Of a DNA stretch of 64,000 nucleotides, positions 37,191-45,599 are shown piece after piece. Each line of letters starts with the position of its first letter. The first letter of the stretch is position 1. The stretch is from Corynebacterium dentalis (GTDB lineage: Bacteria > Actinomycetota > Actinomycetes > Mycobacteriales > Mycobacteriaceae). The notes beneath the pieces were generated by a model. It did no database searches, was not told the DNA's origin, and saw nothing but the letters and a program-made list of their open reading frames with translations. The stretch lies in assembly GCF_900232865.1 (NCBI RefSeq), contig NZ_OCTS01000006.1, positions 62,001-126,000 of the forward strand. The letters are read 5' to 3'. Made by a program: the position numbers and the translations under genes.

Positions 37191-37847
37191 CTACTGACCG
37201 GAGGGCCTATCCACCCACGTACTTCCGGCCTCGTGAATGTCCACGTTTCCGCCGCTGATTTTCGCCACCACTGATTCCAGCCGCGGCCCATCCCCTGCGG
37301 GCACTCCCAGTGTGAACTCAGCCTGGGCCGCGTAGTCCACGTTGACCACCTGGACGTCTTCGGTGCGAATGTCCGCCTCGAACCGTCCCGCATCCGCGTG
37401 TGGGACCGAAACCCGGAACAGGTCCACCGGCTCGTGACTCACGCGCGTGACCTGGGCCAGAACTTCCTTGGTCGCGTCTTGGTAGGCACGCACCAGCCCG
37501 CCGGTACCCAGCTTCACTCCACCGAAGTAACGCACCACTACGACGGTCACATCCAGCAGGCCACTTCCCCGCAGCACCTCGAGTATGGGTTGGCCAGCAG
37601 TTCCTGCCGGTTCGCCATCGTCGGAGGAACGCTCGATGGGTTGGGCCTCGTCCACGTGGACGATGAATGCGGTGCAGTGATGGCGGGCATCGGGATAGCG
37701 GGAGGCGATGGCGTCGATAAATGAACGGGCCGCACCTTCATCGGCAGTCCTGGCAACGAACCCGATGAACCGCGAACGTTTGATCTCGATCTCTGCACTC
37801 CACTCGCCGGTGGAGGGGCGCAGGTAGGGCTGGGAGTTAGCGGGCAT
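37191..37847 (-). CDS. YigZ / IMPACT family protein
   Basis: 218 residues. The UPF0029 (IMPACT) domain is clear: SRFIGFVARTADEGAARSFI, HHCTAFIVHVDE, SSDDGEPAGTAGQPIL, VVVVRYFGGVKLGTGGLVRA. The C-terminal region resembles DUF1949. Members are thought to be linked to translation or ribosome stress but no reaction is agreed. ATG 37847 (MPANSQPYLRP) is chosen; upstream sequence belongs to the 30-bp gap shared with the divergent treZ. Confidence 0.9.
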   Translation of the reverse strand: MPANSQPYLRPSTGEWSAEIEIKRSRFIGFVARTADEGAARSFIDAIASRYPDARHHCTAFIVHVDEAQPIERSSDDGEPAGTAGQPILEVLRGSGLLDVTVVVVRYFGGVKLGTGGLVRAYQDATKEVLAQVTRVSHEPVDLFRVSVPHADAGRFEADIRTEDVQVVNVDYAAQAEFTLGVPAGDGPRLESVVAKISGGNVDIHEAGSTWVDRPSGQ

Positions 37848-37864
37848 GGATGCATTATCGCAGT

Positions 37865-37870
37865 TAGGGT
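37865..37870 (+). promoter_or_regulatory. -10 box of treZ (leaderless)
   Basis: TAGGGT, then seven bases, then ATG 37878; no ribosome site precedes the ATG. It lies in the 30-bp gap to the divergent YigZ-like gene. Confidence 0.5.
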
Positions 37871-37877
37871 TGAGTCC

Positions 37878-39602
37878 ATGTTTAGTGTCTGGGCACCTAA
37901 GGCCAAAAATGTGGAGTTGGAACTTGAAGGTGCGCGCCATCCGATGGAGCGTCACGGTGAGTGGTTCCGGGTCGCCACGCCCAGGATCGAGGGTGCTCGC
38001 TATGGGTTTAGCGTGGATGGGTCCGATGTGTTTCCGGATCCTCGTTCTCGACGCCAACCTGATGGCATTCACGGTTTGTCGCAGGTCTGGATGAAGGACG
38101 AGCCCACTCAGACGCTAGGGCGCCCGCTCAAGGGCGAGGTGATTTATGAGCTGCACGTGGGAACGTTTACTCCTGCGGGGACGCTGGATTCCGCCATCGA
38201 GCGGCTTGATGGCCTGGTTGATCTGGGTGTCACTGCTGTGGAGCTGTTGCCTGTTCAGCCTTTCGGCGGGCAGCGCAACTGGGGTTATGACGGGGTCAGC
38301 TGGCACGCTGTGTCCGAGGTCTATGGTGGCCCGGATGCGCTGGCGCGTTTCGTGGAGGCGGCGCATGCCAAGGGCGTGGCGGTGATTCTGGATGTGGTGT
38401 TCAACCACTTCGGCCCAGACGGCAACTACACGGGGGTTTTCGGTCCTTATACGTCTGGCGGTTCCACAGGATGGGGCGAGGTCATCAACATCCAGGGTTC
38501 GCTCTCGGACGAGGTGCGTGCCTACATCTTGGATGCTGTGGCGATATGGACCAAGGAGTTCGGGATTGATGGACTGCGGTTGGACGCGGTGCATGCGTTG
38601 GATGATGTGGGCGCGGTGAGCATCGTGGAGCAGATTCGGGACGTGGCCGCGCCCAGCTATGTGATCGCGGAGACTGATCAGAATGATCCGAAGTACACGG
38701 AGACTTTCGGCGTGGCGCAGTGGAACGATGACATCCACCATGCGATCCACACGGCGGTGTCTGGGGAGAATCACGCGTACTACGCCGATTTCGGGACGGT
38801 GGAGGTGCTGGCCACCACGTTCCAACGCGTGTTCTGGCACGACGGTCGCTTTTCCAGTTTCCGTGAGCGCACCCACGGCCGGGCGCTGCAGAGTCCCGAC
38901 TACTCAAAGTTCGTGGTTTATACGACCACGCATGACCAGACCGGTAACCGCGCTGCCGGTGACCGGCCGAGCATGAACTTGAGCGTGGAGCAGCAGTTGG
39001 CCAAGGCCGCGCTGGTCCTGATCAGCCCGTTTACGGTGATGTTGTTCCAGGGCGAGGAGTGGGGAGCCTCTACCCCGTTCGCATTCTTCGTGGATCACGA
39101 GGACCCGGAGCTCAATCGTTTGACCCGTGAGGGGCGGATGCGGGAGTTTGCCCGGGCGGGATGGAATCCTGAGGAGGTGCCAGATCCTGCGGCGGAGCAG
39201 ACGTTCCTAGATTCCAAGCTGAACTGGTCTGAGCGGACTGAGGGCGGTCACGCCCACGTGTTGGCCGGATACAAGGAGCTGCTGCGGCTTCGCAAGGAGC
39301 TGCGCATGGCGGAGGCAGAACTGGTGGATGTGCGCTGGCACGCCGACGAGCCGTTAAGCGGTGAGCTGTTTACGGTGGCGCCGGTGACGGGATCTGGAGG
39401 CCTTAAATATAGTGGCACCCCAGCAGAGTCTGACGATCTTGCTGCAAGTAATACCCCGGCGGCTGGAAACGAGGACATCTCTGGCCGATGGGTCGAGTTG
39501 GTCTACCAAGCGCCGGAAAAGCTTGTCACGCTCACGGTCAATCTGAGCGACGAACCTGCGCGTGGGCTGGACGCTTGGAGCTATCGGATTGGGACCTCGT
39601 AG
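37878..39602 (+). CDS. treZ: Malto-oligosyltrehalose trehalohydrolase
   Basis: Frees trehalose from the product of TreY. GH13 enzyme of 574 residues with an N-terminal CBM48-like domain (FSVWAPKAKNVELELEG), ILDVVFNHFGPDG, GIDGLRLDAVHALDD (nucleophile), VIAETDQNDP (acid) and YTTTHDQTGNRA. The C-terminal beta domain carries a Ser/Ala/Gly insertion near residues 500-535. It stands apart from treY, three genes away and separately promoted. Confidence 0.95.
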   Translation: MFSVWAPKAKNVELELEGARHPMERHGEWFRVATPRIEGARYGFSVDGSDVFPDPRSRRQPDGIHGLSQVWMKDEPTQTLGRPLKGEVIYELHVGTFTPAGTLDSAIERLDGLVDLGVTAVELLPVQPFGGQRNWGYDGVSWHAVSEVYGGPDALARFVEAAHAKGVAVILDVVFNHFGPDGNYTGVFGPYTSGGSTGWGEVINIQGSLSDEVRAYILDAVAIWTKEFGIDGLRLDAVHALDDVGAVSIVEQIRDVAAPSYVIAETDQNDPKYTETFGVAQWNDDIHHAIHTAVSGENHAYYADFGTVEVLATTFQRVFWHDGRFSSFRERTHGRALQSPDYSKFVVYTTTHDQTGNRAAGDRPSMNLSVEQQLAKAALVLISPFTVMLFQGEEWGASTPFAFFVDHEDPELNRLTREGRMREFARAGWNPEEVPDPAAEQTFLDSKLNWSERTEGGHAHVLAGYKELLRLRKELRMAEAELVDVRWHADEPLSGELFTVAPVTGSGGLKYSGTPAESDDLAASNTPAAGNEDISGRWVELVYQAPEKLVTLTVNLSDEPARGLDAWSYRIGTS

Positions 39603-39655
39603 CAGTCGGGGACTTACCGGAATACAGTGCATGTAACGCTTATGAGGGACACACC

Positions 39656-40114
39656 ATGAAACTGTCACAGATTGAATTCACCCATCAAGGAAAGCCCTGC
39701 GGCAGTTTCCGTATCCGTTCCATCGAGGAAAAAATTGGGGGCAAGCTTCCTGAGGACTACAAGAAGTTCATCAAGACGACTGGCGGTGGCACCCTCAGCT
39801 TAGAAAACACTACTCTTACTGGCATCAGTCTTCCCGACGGCGAAGAGCTCGAGATCAACGTTGAACAGATTTTCGGCAACGGCCATTCCGAGGATGATGA
39901 CAATGACCTAGCTGACTATGCCAGCTTTCTCGACGAAGAATGGGAAATCCCCACAAAAGTGCTGCTCATTGGCAACCCCGGCGCCGGTATGCATGAGAGC
40001 TTCGCGCTCAACTATGACCTGGAGGGCTTCCCTCTTCATTCTGTCCTGTATCTCGACAATGACGAGCCTGGTCAGTTCACTTTGGTAGCTGAGTCTTTCG
40101 AAACGTTTCTCTAA
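39656..40114 (+). CDS. SMI1/KNR4 (SUKH) family protein
   Basis: 152 acidic residues. The N-terminal half fits a SUKH fold: SIEEKIGGKLPEDYKKFIKT, TGGGTLSLENT, then EEWEIPTKVLLIGNPGAG and the DLEGFPLHSVLYLDNDE segment. SUKH proteins are commonly immunity proteins for contact-dependent or polymorphic toxins. No toxin gene is adjacent. ATG 39656 has GAGGGAC just upstream. AT content is higher than in treZ next to it, marking the edge of an accessory region. Confidence 0.75.
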   Translation: MKLSQIEFTHQGKPCGSFRIRSIEEKIGGKLPEDYKKFIKTTGGGTLSLENTTLTGISLPDGEELEINVEQIFGNGHSEDDDNDLADYASFLDEEWEIPTKVLLIGNPGAGMHESFALNYDLEGFPLHSVLYLDNDEPGQFTLVAESFETFL

Positions 40115-40117
40115 AAG

Positions 40118-40645
40118 TTGAAACCCACGCCCGATTACGACCCTGACACAGCGGGCCAAGGGCAGCTAAGCGAGAAGATGCAACAAGACATCACAGGCGC
40201 ACGTGAGGGAACCTTATCGCCACAATTGAAGGAATCCATTGCAGCTACACATATCGCCGATTATGAAGAAATCATTCGCCGCGCTGCATACAACTTGGCC
40301 TTAACTGAAGGCGGCTTCGGAGTATGGGGCAGTAACCCAGCTTGGCTACATCTCCTCGATGTCGTGTACTGGGCTGCTCAACAGGTGCAATCATCCTCTA
40401 GCCTCGAATCCTTCAACTGGCCTTTTTGGGAAGATACTCCATGGGACGGCAATGAATATCAATTCCCATCACTGATCCGCAGTTCTTTCCTATTGGAGGG
40501 GGATTTCGCTGGAGTAGCATGCAGCGAAGCCATGTTGAGAATCTGGTGGAAAAGGCGAATGGAAGCAGGTGTCCTCACCGAAACTTCAGACGGCTTCAAA
40601 CTAAAGGATGACTACATCGCGACAATTCTCGAAACCCTGCGGTAG
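40118..40645 (+). CDS. Hypothetical protein next to the SUKH gene
   Basis: 175 residues, starting at a TTG three bases after the SUKH stop (an ATG 39 codons or fewer inside is possible). It contains many aromatic residues (WGSNPAWLHLLDVVYWAAQQ, FNWPFWEDTPW), acidic patches and no membrane segment or signal. Two-gene coupling suggests that it works with the SUKH protein, for example as a second immunity or accessory protein. No family recognised. Confidence 0.5.
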   Translation: MKPTPDYDPDTAGQGQLSEKMQQDITGAREGTLSPQLKESIAATHIADYEEIIRRAAYNLALTEGGFGVWGSNPAWLHLLDVVYWAAQQVQSSSSLESFNWPFWEDTPWDGNEYQFPSLIRSSFLLEGDFAGVACSEAMLRIWWKRRMEAGVLTETSDGFKLKDDYIATILETLR

Positions 40646-40757
40646 ATACTTGATCATTCGCTGGGCATATCTGAGCTAAGACAGGATGCCCCATTGCAAA
40701 ACCTGCCGCCGTTCAAGCTTGCTGCCCCATCGGCGGATGCTATGTGCTTTCACGGGC

Positions 40758-41303
40758 TTACCCAAGGTAGCTGTATAGCGTCGTCCTTTCCACCCCAAGA
40801 CGTCGCGCGACCTCTGCCTTCGGTACGCCAGCGTTGACACATGTACGTGCCTGAGCCACTTGCTCATAAGTCAGCGCACGAGTGCGCCCTTTGTACACCC
40901 CACGCTCTTTCGCCCGGGCAATTCCTTCTGCCTGACGCTCCCTAATAATGGAGCGCTCAAACTCTGCCACCGAACCCAATAGCCCTAGCATCAGCTTGGC
41001 GATCGGGGTGGAGTCTTTTGAGTAGGTCTGCCCCTCCTTGAGGAACTTCACCGACACCCCTTTGCTGACTAGCTCGTCAACAATGGCATACAGATCCGTT
41101 AGGGAACGCGCGCACCGATCCGTCGACGTGACCACAAGCTGATCCCCCGCGCGGACATACCGCATCGCCTCATCAAGACCAGGCCGCTCACGCGATCCAC
41201 CGCTGGCCTTATCGGTGTAGTAAGTAAAGACTTTCTCCGCCTTGAGTTGTTCAATCTGGCGCTCAAGATTCTGATCTTTCGAACTCACCCGGGCATAGCC
41301 CAC
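40758..41303 (-). CDS. Serine recombinase (Tn3-type resolvase/invertase)
   Basis: 181 residues. The catalytic serine is in GYARVSSKDQNLERQ, with the arginine-rich TSTDRCARSLTDL and the FERSIIRERQAEGIARAKER helix; the C-terminal helix-turn-helix is KAEVARRLGVERTTLYSYL. Full length for a resolvase. The start used is GTG 41303; the codon where a family member would normally have its ATG (two before) reads TAG. No transposase gene lies nearby. Dyad-rich DNA to the right could be its recombination site. Confidence 0.88.
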   Translation of the reverse strand: MGYARVSSKDQNLERQIEQLKAEKVFTYYTDKASGGSRERPGLDEAMRYVRAGDQLVVTSTDRCARSLTDLYAIVDELVSKGVSVKFLKEGQTYSKDSTPIAKLMLGLLGSVAEFERSIIRERQAEGIARAKERGVYKGRTRALTYEQVAQARTCVNAGVPKAEVARRLGVERTTLYSYLG

Positions 41304-41674
41304 CTTCTACCCCGAGATCACACCTAACTGTTCAGTGATCTCTAGAGGTAGTGACGGTTCTGTTCCATTAGCCATGGAACCAACCCTAGCGAACAGGATC
41401 TTTTGTCATTCTCAAAGTGTTCGTCTGGGGTGTACCCCACTTAGACGGGCACGAACTGGGGTCATTAAAAGCTCCGTCGCGAACTAAAGTTCACGACGGT
41501 TTGTAAAAAGTAGGGGACAAGCAGGTTGCGCCACAGGCACAGATTCAACAACCACACAAACACAAAAAGGGAAGACACTAAAGCCGCGCGGAAACAGGCT
41601 CAGAAACACAACACCGTCGGGCCGACGTTCGACCCTCGTTGCAACAGTTCAGCAACAGCTGTATAGTTCAGTGC
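41304..41674. other. Dyad-rich gap between resolvase and cmtR
   Basis: 371 bases with no gene. Three inverted repeats stand out: GTTCCAT/ATGGAAC (41362-41380, 5-base centre), TGGGGT/ACCCCA (41426-41439) and CCGTCG-GAACT/AGTTC-CGACGG with one mismatch (41474-41499). Such spaced dyads next to a resolvase gene could be a res site (inference). Nearer cmtR the hexamer CAACAG is repeated at 41642-41647 and 41653-41658, a possible operator. The remainder shows nothing clear. Confidence 0.45.
41662..41667 (+). promoter_or_regulatory. -10 box of cmtR (leaderless)
   Basis: TATAGT, then seven bases, then ATG 41675. The CAACAG repeats just upstream would lie under bound polymerase, which suits a repressor site. 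Confidence 0.55.
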
Positions 41675-42034
41675 ATGCTGACTATTCCTTCGCGCTTGGA
41701 CGTGATGAACCGATTGGGCCGGGCGATGGCCGATCCCACCCGATCCCGTATTCTCCTGACCCTGCTGGGCGGCCCGGCCTACCCGGCCGCTCTCGCCCGG
41801 GAGCTGGAACTGACGCGGTCAAATGTGTCGAACCACCTCACTTGCCTACGGGACTGCGGAATTGTGGTCGCCGAACCGCAGGGGCGGAAGACCCGCTACG
41901 AGATCGTCGACGCCCATCTCGTCCAGGCGCTGAACTCACTGCTGGATACCACTCTGGCTGCCGACGAGAATGCCCCATGTATTGACTCGGCATGTGACGT
42001 GCCCGGGTGCGCCACCGGAGAGGGGAACAGGTAA
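41675..42034 (+). CDS. cmtR: Cadmium/lead-responsive ArsR-family repressor CmtR
   Basis: 119 residues, winged helix-turn-helix (LTRSNVSNHLTCLRDCGIVV). Cys57, Cys61 and Cys102 fall at the same positions as the metal ligands of Mycobacterium tuberculosis CmtR, which releases DNA when it binds cadmium or lead. The C-terminus adds further cysteines (Cys107, Cys112). The gene is directly followed by cadD, and the start has a -10 at exactly seven bases. Self-repression of the operon is expected from the family. Confidence 0.92.
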   Translation: MLTIPSRLDVMNRLGRAMADPTRSRILLTLLGGPAYPAALARELELTRSNVSNHLTCLRDCGIVVAEPQGRKTRYEIVDAHLVQALNSLLDTTLAADENAPCIDSACDVPGCATGEGNR

Positions 42035-42631
42035 GTGGTAACTGATCTCCTGGGGGCGGTTGGTCTGTTTACCGCAACCAATATCGACGACATCATCGTG
42101 CTCTCGCTGTTCTTCGCCCGCGGGGCCGGCCAAGCAGGGACCACACTTCGGATCCTGGCCGGGCAGTACCTTGGTTTCGCGGGCATCCTCGCAGCCACGA
42201 TCCTGGTCACCCTAGGGGCGGATGCCTTCCTGCCCACCGAGGCGATCCCCTACTTCGGGCTGATCCCCCTGGCCCTGGGACTGTGGGCGGCCTGGCAAGC
42301 CTGGCAGGGAGACGATGACGACGACGATGACGCGAAAGTCAGCGGAAAGAACGTAAGCGCCTTGATCGTCGCCGGGGTGACCTTTGCCAACGGTGGCGAC
42401 AATATCGGCGTCTATGTCCCGGTTTTTCTCAACGTGGATACCGCCACCGTTATCATCTACTGCGTCGTCTTTCTGATCCTGGTGGCAGGCCTGGTCCTGT
42501 TGGCGAAGTTCGCGGCCACCCGTCCACCCATCGCGGAAGTTCTCGAACGCTGGGAGCATGTACTGTTCCCTATCGTCTTGATCGGCCTGGGTATCTTCAT
42601 CCTCGTCAGCGGCGGCGCCTTCGGCCTTTAA
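42035..42631 (+). CDS. cadD: Cadmium resistance transporter, CadD family
   Basis: 198 residues with about six hydrophobic helices; LFTATNIDDIIVLSLFFAR is the family's metal-linked motif near residues 11-29. Between helices three and four is a run of seven aspartates (93-99), a cytoplasmic acidic loop that could gather cations (inference). GTG 42035 follows the cmtR stop at once; GGAGAGGGG about 15 bases earlier may serve as ribosome site. Expected to be induced by cadmium through CmtR. Confidence 0.88.
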   Translation: MVTDLLGAVGLFTATNIDDIIVLSLFFARGAGQAGTTLRILAGQYLGFAGILAATILVTLGADAFLPTEAIPYFGLIPLALGLWAAWQAWQGDDDDDDDAKVSGKNVSALIVAGVTFANGGDNIGVYVPVFLNVDTATVIIYCVVFLILVAGLVLLAKFAATRPPIAEVLERWEHVLFPIVLIGLGIFILVSGGAFGL

Positions 42632-42688
42632 TAAGCTCATCCCCCGTGCCTCCTTTGGACTGGATGATGGAGACGATATGCGGCATAA

Positions 42689-42707
42689 GCCCCGCTTAAA
42701 GCGGGGC
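42689..42707. terminator. Hairpin after cadD
   Basis: GCCCCGCTT and AAGCGGGGC form a perfect 9-bp stem with a single-base centre (at least a 3-base loop in practice). There is no T-run, so termination is likely but not certain. It would separate the cadmium operon from the dehydrogenase. Confidence 0.55.
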
Positions 42708-42959
42708 GTGATCAAAACCTGGGAGAGACCTGTGCGTACATGTACGCCTATGCGTATGCCCGCCCGCGGTGCGTTGGACGCGGAGAGGTAAGGCTCAGGC
42801 CACAGCCATGTAGAAAACACTCCCTAGGGCCCCGTCGGGATGTGAGACCCCGGCCGCGACGTGGGCAACCCGCCCACCGTGTTTTCAGTACAGTCGGACT
42901 CAACCAACCAAACAATGGCGCCGTTTCAGCTGAGGCGGCCGCCCTGGCGAGGAGGACAC
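42708..42959 (+). other. Structured region upstream of the dehydrogenase
   Basis: 252 bases without a convincing gene. GAAAACAC (42813-42820) can pair with GTGTTTTC (42879-42886), enclosing a smaller stem GTGGGC/GCCCAC (42861-42877). This could be leader RNA or an end of a mobile element. The open frame through it is Arg/Pro-rich and not protein-like. The last bases are the GAGGAGG ribosome site of the next gene. Confidence 0.35.
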
Positions 42960-44138
42960 ATGAAAGCATTGACCTGGCAGGCGTCAAATACGGTGAGCGT
43001 GGAGGAGGTCCCGGACCCACAGATCCAGGAACCCACCGATGCGGTCATCCGGGTCACCTCGACCGCCATCTGCGGATCTGACCTGCACCTCTATGAGGTG
43101 CTGACTCCGTTCATGGACAAGGGCGACATCATCGGCCATGAGCCCATGGGCATCGTCGAGGAGGTCGGCTCAGCCGTCACCCACATCAAGCCGGGGGATC
43201 GGGTGGTCATCCCCTTCAACGTTTCCTGCGGGCATTGCTTCATGTGTCGCCAGGGTCTGCAGTCGCAGTGTGAAACCACCCAGGTCCGCGAATACGGCAC
43301 CGGCGCGCAGTTCCTCGGTTACTCGCGGCTTTACGGCTCGGTGCCCGGCGGACAGGCGGAGTACTTGCGCGTGCCGCACGCGGACTACGGGGCGATCAAG
43401 GTTCCCACCGTCGGTGAAGACGAGCGCTACCTGTTTCTTTCCGACGTCGTGCCCACCGCCTGGCAGGCCGTGGACTACGCGGCGGTCCCCGACGGCGGCT
43501 CGCTGGCGGTGCTGGGCCTGGGCCCGATCGGCCAGATGAGCGCCCGGATCGGCAAGCACCTGGGATACCGGGTGATCGCGACGGATGCAGTGCCCGAGCG
43601 TCGCGCCATGGCCGAGCGTTACGGCATTGAAACGCTGGATTCCTCCGAGGACGGCGTGGCGGAGCAGCTCAAGGATCTGACCGACGGGCGTGGCCCGAAC
43701 TCGGTGGTCGACGCCGTCGGCATGGAAGCGCACGGTTCGCCGGTGGCCAGCGCGGCCCAGGCAGCCGTCGGCAAACTGCCGTCGCCGCTGGGGCGCGCAG
43801 CAATGGGCAGGGCCGGGGTAGACCGGATGAGCGCGTTGTACACCGCCATCGACTCCGTTCGCCGTGGCGGGACGATCTCGATCAGCGGCGTATACGGCGG
43901 CATGAAGGACCCGATGCCGATGCTGACGATGTTCGACAAGCAAATCCAGCTGCGTATGGGCCAGTGCAATGTGCGCTCCTGGACCGAGACGCTGCTGCCG
44001 CTGGTGGACGATCCGTCCGATCCACTGGGCGTGCTCGACCTCAAAACGCACACCGCGTCGTTGGAGGAGGCGCCGGCGATGTACGAGAAGTTCCAGAAGA
44101 AGGAGGACGGCTGCATCAAGGTGGTGCTCAAGCCGTAG
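42960..44138 (+). CDS. Zinc-dependent alcohol/formaldehyde dehydrogenase family protein
   Basis: 392 residues from ATG 42960, which has GAGGAGG six bases upstream. Medium-chain dehydrogenase fold: catalytic zinc ligands Cys38 (TAICGSDLHLY) and His60-Glu61 (GHEPMG), structural zinc Cys90, Cys93, Cys96 and Cys104, and the NAD loop LGLGPIGQ. The long C-terminal region with AHGSPVASAAQAAVGKLPSP resembles the glutathione-independent formaldehyde dehydrogenase group. Substrate not decided. It follows the cadmium genes on the same strand but behind a hairpin. Confidence 0.88.
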   Translation: MKALTWQASNTVSVEEVPDPQIQEPTDAVIRVTSTAICGSDLHLYEVLTPFMDKGDIIGHEPMGIVEEVGSAVTHIKPGDRVVIPFNVSCGHCFMCRQGLQSQCETTQVREYGTGAQFLGYSRLYGSVPGGQAEYLRVPHADYGAIKVPTVGEDERYLFLSDVVPTAWQAVDYAAVPDGGSLAVLGLGPIGQMSARIGKHLGYRVIATDAVPERRAMAERYGIETLDSSEDGVAEQLKDLTDGRGPNSVVDAVGMEAHGSPVASAAQAAVGKLPSPLGRAAMGRAGVDRMSALYTAIDSVRRGGTISISGVYGGMKDPMPMLTMFDKQIQLRMGQCNVRSWTETLLPLVDDPSDPLGVLDLKTHTASLEEAPAMYEKFQKKEDGCIKVVLKP

Positions 44139-44755
44139 TCCGGTCACGCAATTGACCTCCGACCCCGTCGAGGATCAGGGTCAACCTCTTTTCGGTGGAC
44201 CCCTTTGGAGACGGAGTGGATAGCGCGGTTTGGGTTAGGGCGTGGCCCCTAAAACACGCAGCCAAGTCCAGACCATTTGCCAGGGGCCGAACTGCTCGCA
44301 GGGCAGCTTCATCGGCTGTTCCGACGGTTGACCTCATTAGCTGCGATCGTCTTGCAAAGCTCACTCGTTCAAATGGGGAGTCTGGTGTGAAGCTGCGTCC
44401 GACTGTTGACACTCAGTGGTTCGACAAGTTTGAGTAGCTACCGTTGAGCGCCAGGGCGTTGCACTGTAGTTAGTTCGTGGCTAACTCTGGGGGTCTCTAC
44501 CTCTGCAACAGAGCCCGCCCCTCGGCTAATAGCACACACGCACGCGTGTGTGCTTGAAGAACTCTCACACTCACTGACCCACTGTATTCAACTACTACGT
44601 ACCAGAGCTCGGAGAAAATCAGCCCCAGTCTTCCAGCAGACTCTTGAGTGATCTCAGCAGGCACCATGGTGCCCCTGTAAGAGTGGGTTTCTCTAAAAGC
44701 TAACTGCCCAAAAGAGGGGCAGGGGAACCGTGTATTGCTTACGGTATTGCACCCC
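44139..44755. other. Gene-free stretch with a perfect palindrome
   Basis: 617 bases with no convincing gene. The most striking element is AGCACACACG-CACG-CGTGTGTGCT (44531-44554), a 10-bp perfect stem with a 4-base loop. It lies downstream of the replication-protein remnant and may be part of a former plasmid origin or terminator (inference). Short open frames at 44195-44437 do not look like protein. Confidence 0.4.
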
Positions 44756-45599
44756 CTAGCTCTCGGGAATCTCCTCTAGTTTCTTGAGTGCGGACATGTG
44801 ATAGGCCACTGTTCTACGTGAAGCGTTCACTTCAGCTGCGATCTCCTTCCAGGTAGGAACGAGACCCGTCTCTATGTATTGGTCGTTGACATACTGAGAG
44901 ATACGGGAACGGGTGGAACGTCCTCTAGCTTTCTTCCGCTGTTGCGTCTTTCGTAACTTCTCTAGTTCCTTTTGGGCGTACTCGCTGTCCCGATCGTTCC
45001 ATCGTTCTGCAGCTTTTTGCCCGCCCTTACGTCCCATCGTGGCTAGCGCTTTACGCTCCCGTGCATTCACGCCGTCTGTAGCACCGCTAAAGGCGGACGC
45101 CCCAGACGAGCGGTTTTTCGACATCACGTAACCGCGCGCGCGATGCGCCATGGTCACACGATCACGCTGCGGCGGCATCTCAGGCTCACGGTTATCCGCG
45201 CCAATGGCCTGAACGATGTTGTAGGCGCGTTCGTATGCGTCGATGATCTTCGCATCCGTCATCCGTTCCCCCGCTTCGCGGAGACGGTGACCAGTGGCCA
45301 GTGCGTGCCGGAACGCTGTCTCGTCGCGCGCAGCGCGCCCCTCGGAGATCCACAACACCTTGACGCCGTCGATACGGTCACCGTCGAGTGCATCTGCGCT
45401 AAGATTTTCTGATTTCAGCGAGTCTAAGAGCGCGTGGGCTTGTTGAGCATGTTCGCGGTGTACGGACAGCCTCGATCAGCTCACGTCCACTAGAGAAGTT
45501 TTGCTTCTTAGTCTCGGTGGCGTGGGCTGGTTGTCCGATCACGGCGCTCACCTCGTCACGCAGATGGGCAAGTCGATCGACTCTGGCGACGTTGTACAT
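44756..45599 (-). pseudogene. Remnant of a plasmid replication protein (RepA-like)
   Basis: A long frame to 44756 reads VLWISEGRAARDETAFRHAL, TDAKIIDAYERAYNIVQAIG, REPEMPPQRDR and a C-terminal RKGGQKAAERW ... PTWKEIAAEVNASRRTVAYH, the order I recall from RepA of pNG2-type corynebacterial plasmids, including the final helix-turn-helix. Upstream the sense continues in another frame (HATETKKQNFSSGRELIEAV), so there is a frameshift near 45455-45465, and the N-terminal replication domain is missing. The C-terminal part could still be made from GTG 45358 (200 residues). Evidence that plasmid DNA entered the chromosome here. Confidence 0.65.

Noticed and set aside
42740..43081. 113-codon plus-strand ORF across the dehydrogenase start
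   Set aside because: Arg/Pro-rich, out of frame with the dehydrogenase and without a ribosome site; it might be a scrap of an element end but cannot be supported.
44195..44437. 80-codon plus-strand ORF downstream of the dehydrogenase
   Set aside because: Composition is irregular, no ribosome site and no family; only the last 35 residues look at all protein-like.
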